Below, one piece after another: positions 26,401-34,734 of a stretch of DNA of 64,000 nt. Within the stretch, counting starts at the first letter, position 1. The number at the start of each line of letters is the position of its first letter. Below the pieces are notes generated by a model. The model saw only the letters and a program-made list of their open reading frames with translations, ran no database searches and was not told the DNA's origin. Origin of the DNA: Lachnospiraceae bacterium (GTDB lineage Bacteria > Bacillota > Clostridia > Lachnospirales > Lachnospiraceae); assembly GCA_902363445.1 (NCBI GenBank), contig CABJAB010000005.1:62001-126000 (forward strand). Reading direction: 5' to 3'. The position numbers were made by a program, and so were the translations under genes.

Positions 26401-27170
26401 CCGGTACGAACTGCGAATATGACAGCACGAAAGCGTTTGAGCGCGCGGGCGCGGAGGTGATCACCAAAGTGTTCCGGAATATCACGGCAGAGAATATCCG
26501 GGATTCTGTGGAGGCATTTGAAAAGGCCATCGCGCGGGCTCAGATCGTGATGTTCCCGGGAGGCTTTTCCGCGGGTGACGAGCCGGAAGGATCCGCGAAA
26601 TTCTTCGCTACAGTTTTCCGAAACGCACGGATGAAGGAATCCATAGAAAAGCTTTTGAATGAACGAGACGGCCTGATGCTGGGTATCTGCAACGGTTTCC
26701 AGGCTCTGATCAAGCTGGGCCTTGTGCCGTATGGAGAAATCCGGGAGCAGAAGGAGGATTCTCCGACTCTGACTTATAATACCATTGGCCGCCACGTATC
26801 GAAGATGGTCTATACGAAGGTGGTATCCAATAAATCTCCCTGGCTGCAGAACGCGGAGCTGGGCGGCGTATATTGTACGCCTGCTTCCCATGGAGAAGGC
26901 CGCTTTGTGGCAGGAGATGAGTGGCTGAAAAAGTTGTTTGAAAACGGCCAGGTGGCGACCCAGTATGTGGATGACATGGGAAAAGCGACCATGGACGAAG
27001 CATGGAATCCCAATGGCTCTTACTGTGCGGTAGAAGGTATCACCAGCCCCGACGGACGGGTTCTGGGCAAGATGGCACATATTGAACGGCGCGGGGAATC
27101 CGTTGCGGTCAATATCTATGGAGAACAGGATATACGGATATTTGAATCCGGAGTGGAATATTTCAAATAG
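23421..27170 (+). CDS. purL: Phosphoribosylformylglycinamidine synthase, single-chain
   Basis: 1249 residues from ATG 23421 (GGAGG upstream; an in-frame ATG at 23409 overlaps that site). It converts FGAR to FGAM with glutamine and ATP in purine synthesis. This is the large fused type: an N-terminal PurS-like region, two AIR-synthase-like halves (VLDTYWSDHCRHTTFQTE near 215; FGAGGVSVAIGELADGL; PSIGGKDSMSGSF), and a C-terminal class-I glutaminase with nucleophile LGICNGFQAL and ASHGEGRF. Firmicutes such as Bacillus use split PurSQL; the fused version is common in gut Clostridia. Monocistronic. Confidence 0.95.
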   Translation: MSVRRIYVEKKKPFAVQAKELKEEIGSYLGIRTVKDVRILIRYDVENLSEDTYAKSKGTIFSEPPVDILYEGDFDKKPEDTVFSVEYLPGQFDQRADSAEQCVKLLNENEEPVIKSATTYVIEGTLTEEEKEAIKEHCINPVDSREASDVLPETLITKFNEPADVTILEGFREMGEEEFRTLYDSLNLAMTFKDFLHIQNYFRTEEKREPSMTEIRVLDTYWSDHCRHTTFQTELKHVAFGEGDYKKPIVASYEKYMSDRAEIFKGRDDKFVCLMDLALMAMRKLKKEGKLDDQEESDEINACSIVVPVEIDGVTEEWLVNFKNETHNHPTEIEPFGGAATCLGGAIRDPLSGRTYVYQAMRVTGAADPTVPVSETMNGKLPQKKLVRGAAHGYSSYGNQIGLATGLVKEIYHPNYAAKRMEIGAVMGAAPRRAVIRETSDPGDIIILLGGRTGRDGCGGATGSSKVHTEKSIETCGAEVQKGNAPTERKIQRLFRREEVSRIIKKCNDFGAGGVSVAIGELADGLIIDLDKVPKKYAGLDGTEIAISESQERMAVVVDKKDVDKFLDFAAEENLEAVPVAEVTKSPRLKMSWRGNTIVDISRAFLDTNGAHQETDVEVKIPARAGNPFDKKEAGDVKAKWLDMLKDLNVCSQKGLVEMFDSSIGAGSVYMPYGGKYQMTETQAMVAKLPVLEGKTDTVTMMSYGFDPYLSSWSPYHGAVYAVVSSIAKIVAAGGDYKKIRFTFQEYFRRMTEDPSRWGEPFSALLGAYDAQLGFGLPSIGGKDSMSGSFNELDVPPTLVSFAVDVASDKTIITPELKQAGDKLVLFTIDRDEYDMPVYTQAMDQYGRIFSDIKEGKITAAYEVERHGAAEAVSKMAFGNRMGVKIEHNVSPEDLFAAGWGSIVAEVPADKVSALSGRYTVIGEVTDAGAIEYGSMKLSLEEAQKTWEAPLEKVFPTVSGVEEKKVDEPLYKADNIHVCRHKVARPTVFIPVFPGTNCEYDSTKAFERAGAEVITKVFRNITAENIRDSVEAFEKAIARAQIVMFPGGFSAGDEPEGSAKFFATVFRNARMKESIEKLLNERDGLMLGICNGFQALIKLGLVPYGEIREQKEDSPTLTYNTIGRHVSKMVYTKVVSNKSPWLQNAELGGVYCTPASHGEGRFVAGDEWLKKLFENGQVATQYVDDMGKATMDEAWNPNGSYCAVEGITSPDGRVLGKMAHIERRGESVAVNIYGEQDIRIFESGVEYFK

Positions 27171-27179
27171 AGATTCAGA

Positions 27180-27217
27180 AAACAGAGAGCCTCCCTTAGC
27201 GGAGGCTCTCTGTTATA
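27180..27217. terminator. Bidirectional terminator between purL and the esterase gene
   Basis: A 14-bp perfect stem, AACAGAGAGCCTCC with GGAGGCTCTCTGTT, around a 6-nt loop, in the gap between two convergent genes; its right arm overlaps the esterase 3' end. Confidence 0.85.
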
Positions 27218-28083
27218 GTCATGATGATCTGGCGCACTGCGGTGCGGGATTCCGGAAAGCAGTCCAGCATCCAGTCATGCACCATATGAGGATAGGTGTA
27301 GATGTGATAAGGGGTCTTGGCCTGATGCAGCGCTTCCTTTAGGAGCAGCGCATCCGCATAGAGCATGTCATTGGAACCGGTCCATACGGTGATTTTTGGT
27401 AGCTCCTTCATAGAACCAAAAATGGGACTGATGACGGGATCCTCCAAAGGTGTGGTTCCAGCGTATAAAAGCGCGGCTTCACGTCCGCCGTCAGGTTCCA
27501 GGACAGGGTCCCTGGGCGCCAGGACATTTTTGACAGGGTTGCCTCCCGTGGCATCCAGGAACGGCGACAAGAGCAGAATCTGCTTCGGAAGAGGCAGGCC
27601 AAGCTTTACGGCCTGCTGTGCGAGGACCAGGGCCAGGTTGCCTCCGGCGGAATCGCCCATCAGGATAATGCCGTGGGGACATTGGGAAACCAGGGAAGAA
27701 TAGACCTCCATACAATACGAGGTTATCTTTTTATGAGTGTGTTCCGGGATCAAAGGATAATCCGGCACGACAGCCGGACAGCCGGTTCCCCAGAGAATGG
27801 AATCCAAGAGCTTCCAGTGGCGTTTAGTGAGTCCGGTCAGGAACGCGCCGCCGTGGAGATAAAGGACACAGGGCCTGTCCGCCGCGGACTGAAAGTTCAT
27901 ATAGTATACAGGCCGTTCCGATAGGGATTCCGCCTGGATATGGTGATTTTTTTTCATGGCGCGGGGAGGGATCATTTCCGACAGCTTTCCATGATTGCCG
28001 TATGACAGCTGCTTTTTCAGGTCACTCTTTGCGTCTGTTTTCATTCTGTAGTGATAAGACAGGGTGCTTCTGATGCTGGCCAT
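27196..28083 (-). CDS. Alpha/beta hydrolase, HSL-type esterase
   Basis: 295 residues. Hormone-sensitive-lipase family signs: oxyanion motif YLHGGAF near residue 78, nucleophile elbow GDSAGG near 144, the acid in GSNDML and His in PHMVHDWML near the C terminus. Likely a cytoplasmic carboxylesterase for short acyl or acetyl esters. ATG follows AAAGGAG. The C terminus overlaps the terminator. It may be co-transcribed with the upstream PNPOx-like gene (25-bp gap). Confidence 0.88.
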   Translation of the reverse strand: MASIRSTLSYHYRMKTDAKSDLKKQLSYGNHGKLSEMIPPRAMKKNHHIQAESLSERPVYYMNFQSAADRPCVLYLHGGAFLTGLTKRHWKLLDSILWGTGCPAVVPDYPLIPEHTHKKITSYCMEVYSSLVSQCPHGIILMGDSAGGNLALVLAQQAVKLGLPLPKQILLLSPFLDATGGNPVKNVLAPRDPVLEPDGGREAALLYAGTTPLEDPVISPIFGSMKELPKITVWTGSNDMLYADALLLKEALHQAKTPYHIYTYPHMVHDWMLDCFPESRTAVRQIIMTITESLR

Positions 28084-28108
28084 ATGCGCTCCTTTCTTTA
28101 TGTCTGTT

Positions 28109-28582
28109 TCAGTTTTGTGCCTTACAAGAAAACTGTCTCACTTCCACGTAAAAGACAGAAACGGAGGGAGTTGTTTTTTCTTCTATAACGAAGTTCCTGC
28201 CCGTCATCTTCTTCATGAGAAGAGACAAGACCGCCGCTTTTTCATGGGGGTCGGAAAGAAAGGATACGGTCCCGGTGCCCATGATGCAGGAATAACGATA
28301 GCTGTATTCACAGGGACGGTCATGGGGAATCAGCTGATGTCCGCAGTCCATCTCAAAGGTCACGCGGAGACATCTTGCGAGCAGATCGATCTTACGCCCC
28401 CTCCGGGCGCTGTGAAAATAAAGGAAAAGTTTGCCTTCCTTCATTTGATAGGCGAAGTTCATAGGTACGATATAGGCCTCTTCATTTGTCGGATCATAGA
28501 TTCCCAGGCGGCAGACAGTACAGCTGTCAAGAACCTTGAGGATCTTGGCCATGTCAGTGATTTCTTTATCTTCCCGTCTCAT
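28109..28582 (-). CDS. Pyridoxamine 5'-phosphate oxidase-like (NimA-type) flavin-binding protein
   Basis: 157 residues from ATG 28582, preceded by GAGGAAG; a GTG at 28594 would add four residues. The split-barrel FMN-binding family signature is present: CTVCRLGIYDPTNEEAYIVP, then MNFAYQMKEGKLFLYFHSA, then CSYIMGTGTV-like CIMGTGTVSFL. These proteins reduce nitro-heterocycles or other small molecules; here the physiological substrate is unknown. No membrane segment. Confidence 0.82.
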   Translation of the reverse strand: MRREDKEITDMAKILKVLDSCTVCRLGIYDPTNEEAYIVPMNFAYQMKEGKLFLYFHSARRGRKIDLLARCLRVTFEMDCGHQLIPHDRPCEYSYRYSCIMGTGTVSFLSDPHEKAAVLSLLMKKMTGRNFVIEEKTTPSVSVFYVEVRQFSCKAQN

Positions 28583-28762
28583 AATCTTCCTCACTTTTTC
28601 TTTCGGATTTTTGAATTCTGGTCTTATGGTAAACTCAACTTTAGTATATCACAGGTTAAAGGAAATTAATAGACATAGCATATTTTTCTGCCTGTCCTCA
28701 TATTCTTTGAGTATAGCGTCGGCGTACAAAAGGCAGAGGATAATATTTTGGGGAGGAATAAG

Positions 28763-31306
28763 GTGGCAGATAAAAATAATGAACAGGCAGTTTATAAAAG
28801 AGGCTGTAACGTGCTGGAGGAGGAACGGCATAAGTCGGTTTTTGCCAGTTTTCTGGAACAGCTGAACAGTCCGCTCATTTACATACTTATGGTGGCTTCT
28901 GTAATATCTCTGTTTTTGAAGGAATACAGCGATATGGCGATCATCGTTGCGGTGATTCTGGTAAATTCCGTGATAGGAGTCATACAGGAAGGAAAAGCAC
29001 AGAAAGCGCTGGAGGCTCTGAAAAAGATGACGAGTCCGAAAGCGCTTTTAAAAGAAGGAGATAAGATCAGAGAAGTGCCGGCCGGCGACCTGATACCGGG
29101 AGATATCGTCTGCCTGGAAGCGGGAAGGCAGATACCGGCAGACATAGAACTCATCACCGCGGTGAACCTCAAGGTGGAGGAGGCTGCCCTGACCGGGGAA
29201 TCCGTGCCTGTCCTCAAGGATACGGGAAGGAACAATAAAGCTTTTATGTCCACCACCGTGACTTACGGCAGAGGGGAGGGTGTGGTCACATCCATTGGTA
29301 TGGATACGGAGATCGGCAAGATAGCCAAGATGATTCAAAATGCGCCCATGGAGAAGACTCCACTGCAGAAGCGGCTGGCGGATCTGGGAAAGATCCTGAG
29401 CGTGGTTTCAGTAGTCCTCTGTGTCCTGCTGTTTCTGATCGCAGTCCTGCAGAAGCGGGATGTCATGGAAATGCTGATCACCGCCATTTCTCTGGCTGTG
29501 GCGGCAGTCCCGGAAGGGCTCCCTGCCATCGTTACCATGGTTCTGGCGCTCAGCGTTTCCCGGATGGTGAAGGTGAACACCATTGTGAAACGCCTGCCCA
29601 GTGTGGAAACGCTCGGTTGTGTCAGCGTGGTGTGCTCAGATAAGACGGGGACCCTGACTCAGAACCGTATGACGGTCTCCAGATGTCTTGTGGATGGGAG
29701 GATATGCAGCCCCTCTACCTTGAAAATACAGAGGGACAGACATTTTCTTTATGGCTTCGCACTCTGTAATGACGCGGAATTGTCCTCAGAAACACGCCTG
29801 GGAGATCCGACGGAGCTGGCTCTTTTGGATATGGCGGCGTCCTTTGGGCTTTACCGCCATGAACTGGAAAGGCGCCTGCCCAGAAAAGATGAGATATCAT
29901 TTGATTCCAAGAGAAAAATGATGACGACGCTTCACAGAGAAGGAAAAAGCTCTGTATCCTATACAAAGGGCTCGCCGGATGAGATCCTGCAGCGCTGCCG
30001 GTACATTCTTTCAGGGGGCCAGGTGGTTCCCATGAGTCAGAAAGACCGCACGGAAATAAAAAGTGTCTTGAAACAGTTCACTGGAGACGCGCTCCGGGTG
30101 TTGGCCCTGGGCATGCGGATGGATGTGGAAAAGGCCAGGGAAAAAGAGTTGGTCTTTGTGGGAATGGCCGGAATGGCCGACCCGGTCCGGCCGGAGGCTG
30201 CCGGAGCCGTCTCAGAGTTCCGGAAAGCAGGGGTGAAGACTGTCATGATCACCGGGGACCGGGAAGATACAGCCTTTGCCATTGCCAAAGAACTGCATAT
30301 CGCGTCCCGGATGGAAGAGTGCTTATCCGGGGAAGAAATGGAAAAAATGGATGACGGGGAATTCGCCCGCCGCATATCGAAGGTCCGGGTGTTCGCCCAT
30401 GTGTCCCCGGAGCATAAGGTGAGGATTGTATCGGGCTTCAAAGCCGCCGGTGAGATCGTGGCCATGACCGGGGACGGGGTCAATGACGCGCCGTCTTTAA
30501 AATCGGCGGACGTGGGGATCGCCATGGGGATGGCGGGGACAGATGTGGCGAAGAACGCCGCGGATATCGTGCTGACCGACGACAATTTTGCGACGATTAC
30601 CAAGGCTATCGCACAGGGGCGGAGTATATATGAGAATATCAAGAAATCAGTCCTTTTCCTATTGTCGTCCAACTTCGGTGAGATCATTACGATGCTGGCG
30701 GCCATAGCCCTTGGTCTGGCTTCTCCTTTGAAGCCCAGCCATATACTGTGGATAAATTTGATCACGGATTCTCTGCCCGCCCTGGCTCTGGGCGTGGATG
30801 TGAATGGAAATAAAAACTATATGAGAAGGCCGCCCCGATCTAAAAATGAAAGTCTTTTTGCCGGAGGCGGGCTGAGCTGTACCATTCTTTACGGGCTGCT
30901 CATCGCTATCATCAGCACCACTGCGTTTCTTCAGCTTCCGCTCACGTTTCTTTCTTCCGCGGGGATGCCTGTCACCCTGGGGAATCTGAGGGGGCTTATG
31001 GCAGACCCGGCGCTGCTCAGCCGCTGCCAGACGTATGCGTTCACGGTGCTGGGCATATCTCAGCTTTTTCATGCCATAGGCATGCGGGATGTGGAGACGT
31101 CGGTCTTCCGTATGAAGCATTTCAACAATAAACTAATGATCGCTGCGTTTGCGATAGGCATAGGACTGCAGCTCCTGGTCACGGAGGTACCCTATTTCAT
31201 AGGGGTATTTGGAACCTGTTCCCTGGCCCTGCAGGAATGGATACTCCTGCTTATCCTTTCCGCGATGCCGGTGCTGGCCCATGAAGTGCTGATACTGCTG
31301 CCATAA
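28763..31306 (+). CDS. Cation-translocating P-type ATPase (calcium type)
   Basis: 847 residues from GTG 28763 (GGGAGGAATAAG upstream). All P-type landmarks are seen: LTGES in the actuator domain, VPEGLP in TM4, phosphorylation site SDKTGTLTQN, KGSPDEIL in the nucleotide domain, GDGVNDAP in the hinge. PEGLP with the long C-terminal membrane region (four to six helices) is that of PMCA/SERCA-like Ca2+ exporters (type IIA/B), so calcium efflux is the best guess; ion choice is inferred. No N-terminal heavy-metal domain. Confidence 0.92.
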   Translation: MADKNNEQAVYKRGCNVLEEERHKSVFASFLEQLNSPLIYILMVASVISLFLKEYSDMAIIVAVILVNSVIGVIQEGKAQKALEALKKMTSPKALLKEGDKIREVPAGDLIPGDIVCLEAGRQIPADIELITAVNLKVEEAALTGESVPVLKDTGRNNKAFMSTTVTYGRGEGVVTSIGMDTEIGKIAKMIQNAPMEKTPLQKRLADLGKILSVVSVVLCVLLFLIAVLQKRDVMEMLITAISLAVAAVPEGLPAIVTMVLALSVSRMVKVNTIVKRLPSVETLGCVSVVCSDKTGTLTQNRMTVSRCLVDGRICSPSTLKIQRDRHFLYGFALCNDAELSSETRLGDPTELALLDMAASFGLYRHELERRLPRKDEISFDSKRKMMTTLHREGKSSVSYTKGSPDEILQRCRYILSGGQVVPMSQKDRTEIKSVLKQFTGDALRVLALGMRMDVEKAREKELVFVGMAGMADPVRPEAAGAVSEFRKAGVKTVMITGDREDTAFAIAKELHIASRMEECLSGEEMEKMDDGEFARRISKVRVFAHVSPEHKVRIVSGFKAAGEIVAMTGDGVNDAPSLKSADVGIAMGMAGTDVAKNAADIVLTDDNFATITKAIAQGRSIYENIKKSVLFLLSSNFGEIITMLAAIALGLASPLKPSHILWINLITDSLPALALGVDVNGNKNYMRRPPRSKNESLFAGGGLSCTILYGLLIAIISTTAFLQLPLTFLSSAGMPVTLGNLRGLMADPALLSRCQTYAFTVLGISQLFHAIGMRDVETSVFRMKHFNNKLMIAAFAIGIGLQLLVTEVPYFIGVFGTCSLALQEWILLLILSAMPVLAHEVLILLP

Positions 31307-31463
31307 TACATAAGATCCGCCGGAATATACTCTGCCGCACGAAGTGCGCCTGCCCGGAGGGCATGAATTAAGGGATGCCCTTGGGTATACCTTTGAATAT
31401 CTTTCAAACAAGCTTTCTTTGTCTGGTTCACAAAGCAAGAGGAAATCCGCTTCCATCCAGGCG

Positions 31464-31830
31464 GCGCGCGGGCCGTGTGGATATCCAATCCTTTTGTGGA
31501 ATCAAGGGAACGGAAGTCATCCGAAAAGGTGCGGCAGAAAAGACGCCGGCAGAAAGATTCCGGGCCGGCCTAAAGGTGAGCGCCGCAGGGCAGAGGCCGG
31601 TGTTCCCCAGGCGGAGGGAAGCAGAAACGGAAATACCGATTCCGTTTCTGAGCGAACCGGAGGCGGGAAATCATCCAGATTTCCTGCCGACATGTGAGCG
31701 GTACTCTTGAAGCGGGGATAAAGCGGCCACTGTATCGCCAGCGAACCGAAATCGTGACGGCCCGGAACTTCTGCTGGTGTCAGTCTGGATCCTGGTTGGA
31801 GCTAACGAAAAATGATTCCAAAAAGTATTT
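31464..31830 (+). repeat. Structured intergenic repeat, copy 3
   Basis: Third member of the family at 1261-1627 and 15244-15600. Same order of conserved blocks ending in AATGATTCCAAAAAGTATTT. The segment just to the left (about 31397-31463) also matches 1906-1979 of the first block in inverse orientation. The 563-bp gap between the P-ATPase and the regulator gene is otherwise empty. Confidence 0.8.
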
Positions 31831-31869
31831 TGTATCATACTTCGGCAAATCTTTTTGGGCAAACCTTCA

Positions 31870-32451
31870 TTATTGCTTTCTCACAAAGGGCGCCACACAG
31901 CCCCCTGACAGCCGCACAATTAATTCCGCCATCTCATGGGCGGATTTTTTCATGCCGTTTTTCAGCCAGCTCTGGATCAGGCCGATGCTTCCGTTGACGA
32001 TGAACAGGTAGATATCGGTGGCGGTATCTTCTTCAAGGCGATTTCGGGTGACCAGCTCCGTGACATAGGATTCGTGGGCGATCATCAGGATTTGCTTCTG
32101 GAAATGGACGTCCCCCTGCTCACTGAGCAGGATGCGGCAGGCGCGGCTGTTGTCCCGGATGTATTCAAAGATATATGCCAGAATCTGCATGAGCTTGGAG
32201 TCGTATTTTTGATATTCGCAGTCGGCCAGCATCGCATTCACATCATCGATGATCTCTTCTTCCATTTGCTGCAGCAGGTCATACTGGTCCGAATAGTGGT
32301 TATAGAAGGTGGAACGGTTGATATCCGCTTTGTCGCATAGCTCGGATACGGATATCTTATTGATGGGCTTTTCCTCCATAAGTTCAATGAGACTCTCTTT
32401 CAGGAAACGTTTGGTATAACGGGAACGGCGGTCGTTTTTCTGCTCTTTCAT
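31870..32451 (-). CDS. TetR/AcrR-family transcriptional regulator
   Basis: 193 residues from ATG 32451 (AAAGGAC before it); an upstream start at 32508 is possible but adds an unlikely tail. The N-terminal TetR DNA-binding helix-turn-helix is clear: SLIELMEEKPINKISVSELCDKADINRSTFYNHYSDQYDLL. The C-terminal ligand domain is variable. It is divergent from the MMPL exporter and probably represses it through the operator at 32559-32573. Confidence 0.9.
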   Translation of the reverse strand: MKEQKNDRRSRYTKRFLKESLIELMEEKPINKISVSELCDKADINRSTFYNHYSDQYDLLQQMEEEIIDDVNAMLADCEYQKYDSKLMQILAYIFEYIRDNSRACRILLSEQGDVHFQKQILMIAHESYVTELVTRNRLEEDTATDIYLFIVNGSIGLIQSWLKNGMKKSAHEMAELIVRLSGGCVAPFVRKQ

Positions 32452-32555
32452 AGGGAGTCCTTTCTGTTTATAAAAAATTAATAAGGGAGTTTGATGATTA
32501 ACCGACAAAACTCAAAAAATTGTCTTATACACGACGAATTATAAAAAACTGATTG

Positions 32556-32585
32556 TTGATAGTACAACACTATGTTTATTATAAT
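32556..32585 (+). promoter_or_regulatory. MMPL operon promoter with palindromic operator
   Basis: TTGATA (32556-32561), 18-bp spacer, TATAAT (32580-32585). The inverted repeat ATAGT-acaac-ACTAT (32559-32573) overlaps the -35 and spacer, as expected for a TetR-type repressor site. Confidence 0.6.
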
Positions 32586-32634
32586 AAAACCAAACCAGAA
32601 AAGCAACTGGAATCGATATTTGACAGGAGGTAAA

Positions 32635-34734
32635 ATGGGCGCCATGGATAAGGTCAGGGAATGGATATTGGCACATAAAAAATTAGTGGTGGCTGTCTTT
32701 TTGACGGCCACGGCGCTCTGTACGGCCTTCTGGCCTTTTGTGAACGTAAATTACAATATGGTGGATTATCTGCCGGAGGATGCCCAGTCCACGAAAGCTC
32801 TCAGATTGATGGAAGAGGAATTTGAGGGAGGAGTCCCGGGCACCCGGGTCATGATAAAGGATGTATCCATACAGGAGGCGCTGGATTATAAAGAAAAACT
32901 CGGTCAGATAGAGGGAGTGTCGTCGGTCCTCTGGCTGGACGATGCGGCGGACCTTAAGACGCCGCTGGAGGTCATGGATCAGAAGACCGTGGAGACTTAT
33001 TATAAGGACAATACGGCTCTGTTTTCCGTTGCCATAGAGGATAGGATGGAAGCGGAGGCCGTGGCGGATATTTATGAACTCATCGGAGAAGATAACGCGG
33101 CTGTCGGCGATGCGGTCACAACCGCCGCGTCGCAGACCATGGCTTTTACGGAATGTATGAGGGCAATCCTCATCCTGGTGCCCATTATCCTGCTGATCTT
33201 GATATTGTCCACGGAATCCTGGCTGGAGCCTCTGTTTTTTCTGGTGGCGATCGGGGTGTCCGTCCTTATTAACATGGGTACCAACCTATTCTTTGGGGAG
33301 ATATCCTTTGTGACCCAGTCAGTCAGCCCAATCCTGCAGCTGGCGGTTTCTTTGGACTATGCCATCTTCCTGCTCCACAGCTTTGACCGGCACAGAAAGG
33401 AGCTGACAGCTTCCGATGTTTCTGAAAGCGAGGGAAGACCAATCGTGAATCTGGCTATGAAAATGGCCATGAAGGACTCTTTTACGGTCATCGCGGCCAG
33501 CGCGGCCACCACCTTGTTTGGATTCCTGGCACTCACCTTTATGAACTTTCAGATTGGCGTGGATCTGGGCATCAATCTGGTTAAAGGGATCGTCCTGAGC
33601 TTTTTAAGCGTCATGTTCTTTCTTCCCGCATTTACGCTCTGCTTCTATAAGTGGATAGACAAGACCCGGCACAGGCCGTTTCTCCCAAAGGGGAAGAAGC
33701 TGGGAAAGGGAATATTAAAAGCGAGGATTCCTGTGGGAATTCTTGCGCTGCTGCTCCTCATACCCTGCTATCTGGCCCAGGGACGGACCGATTTTACATA
33801 TGGTATGGGAAGCATGCCCGACAGCATCCGGTGCGGACGGGATGAACGGATGATCACGGAAGCCTTTGGGGAATCCAATCCCATGGTACTTCTGGTGCCG
33901 AGGGGAGAACCGGCGAAGGAAAAGATTCTGACTGAGAAGCTTAAGGGGCTTTTGCATGTCAACGGCGTTATGTCCTATGCGGGGACGGTCGGCGCGGCCA
34001 TTCCTCCCGAATATCTGGGAGAAGAGATTACGGGACAGTTCTATTCGGAACATTACAGCCGCTTTATTATTTACGGAGATACGCTCCAGGAGGGAGATGA
34101 AGCCTTCCACCTGGTGGAGCAGATACAGGATACCGCGAAAGAATTGTACGGAGAGGAAGAGGTCTATTCCTGCGGAATGAGTGTGAACCTGTATGACATG
34201 AAGAATACGGTGGAGACAGATAACCGCCGGGTAAACCTGCTCGCGGTCCTTTCCATCGGGTTGGTGTTGCTCGTGACCTTTAAGTCTCTGACACTGCCTC
34301 TGCTTCTTTTACTGAGTATAGAAACGGCCATATTCATCAACCTGTCTGTCCCGTACTTTGACGGTTCCTCTTTGTGCTATATCGGGTATCTGGTGATCAA
34401 TACGGTCCAGCTGGGCGCTACTGTAGACTACGCCATCCTTCTCACAGACACCTATCATGGGAACAGAAAGGAATGGAAGGCGAAGGAAGCCATGGAAAAG
34501 ACCATAGGGAGTGTTTTCTTTTCCATCCTCGTCTCAGCGGCCATTATGACGGCGGCGGGAATGTGTCTCTGGCTGACCTCATCCAACCCCATCGTGTCTG
34601 CGCTGGGACTTTTGCTGGGGAGGGGGACCATTCTTTCCATGCTGCTGGTACTCGGATTCCTGCCGGCTGTGCTGCTGGTATTTGACAAGGTCATATGGAA
34701 GACCACATGGAGAAAAAGGAGGAAACAACAATGA
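32635..34734 (+). CDS. MMPL/RND-family membrane exporter
   Basis: 699 residues from ATG 32635, five bases after AGGAGG; the longer frame starts inside the promoter. Two repeats of an RND fold: TM1 followed by a large extracellular loop, then TM2-6, then the same again. The proton-relay Asp residues are seen in VSLDYAIFLLHSFDRH (first half) and ATVDYAILLTDTYHGN (second half), the MMPL signature. Likely exports a hydrophobic or lipid-like compound. Controlled by the divergent TetR gene and overlapping the next gene by ATGA. Confidence 0.9.
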   Translation: MGAMDKVREWILAHKKLVVAVFLTATALCTAFWPFVNVNYNMVDYLPEDAQSTKALRLMEEEFEGGVPGTRVMIKDVSIQEALDYKEKLGQIEGVSSVLWLDDAADLKTPLEVMDQKTVETYYKDNTALFSVAIEDRMEAEAVADIYELIGEDNAAVGDAVTTAASQTMAFTECMRAILILVPIILLILILSTESWLEPLFFLVAIGVSVLINMGTNLFFGEISFVTQSVSPILQLAVSLDYAIFLLHSFDRHRKELTASDVSESEGRPIVNLAMKMAMKDSFTVIAASAATTLFGFLALTFMNFQIGVDLGINLVKGIVLSFLSVMFFLPAFTLCFYKWIDKTRHRPFLPKGKKLGKGILKARIPVGILALLLLIPCYLAQGRTDFTYGMGSMPDSIRCGRDERMITEAFGESNPMVLLVPRGEPAKEKILTEKLKGLLHVNGVMSYAGTVGAAIPPEYLGEEITGQFYSEHYSRFIIYGDTLQEGDEAFHLVEQIQDTAKELYGEEEVYSCGMSVNLYDMKNTVETDNRRVNLLAVLSIGLVLLVTFKSLTLPLLLLLSIETAIFINLSVPYFDGSSLCYIGYLVINTVQLGATVDYAILLTDTYHGNRKEWKAKEAMEKTIGSVFFSILVSAAIMTAAGMCLWLTSSNPIVSALGLLLGRGTILSMLLVLGFLPAVLLVFDKVIWKTTWRKRRKQQ

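Noticed and set aside
25194-27080. Long open frame antisense to purL (and similar ones antisense to nadE and larC)
   Set aside because: Codon structure follows the sense genes, which have clear family motifs; antisense frames lack ribosome sites and recognisable domains.
28712-28728. Short match ATAGCGTCGG-GYACAA to the 5' end of the RNA at 52161
   Set aside because: Only ~17 bases match and the long closing stem is not formed, so it may be chance around a promoter start.
15244-31830. IS element remnants in the three intergenic repeats
   Set aside because: No transposase fragment in any frame and no target duplication seen; only the first block has inverted ends.
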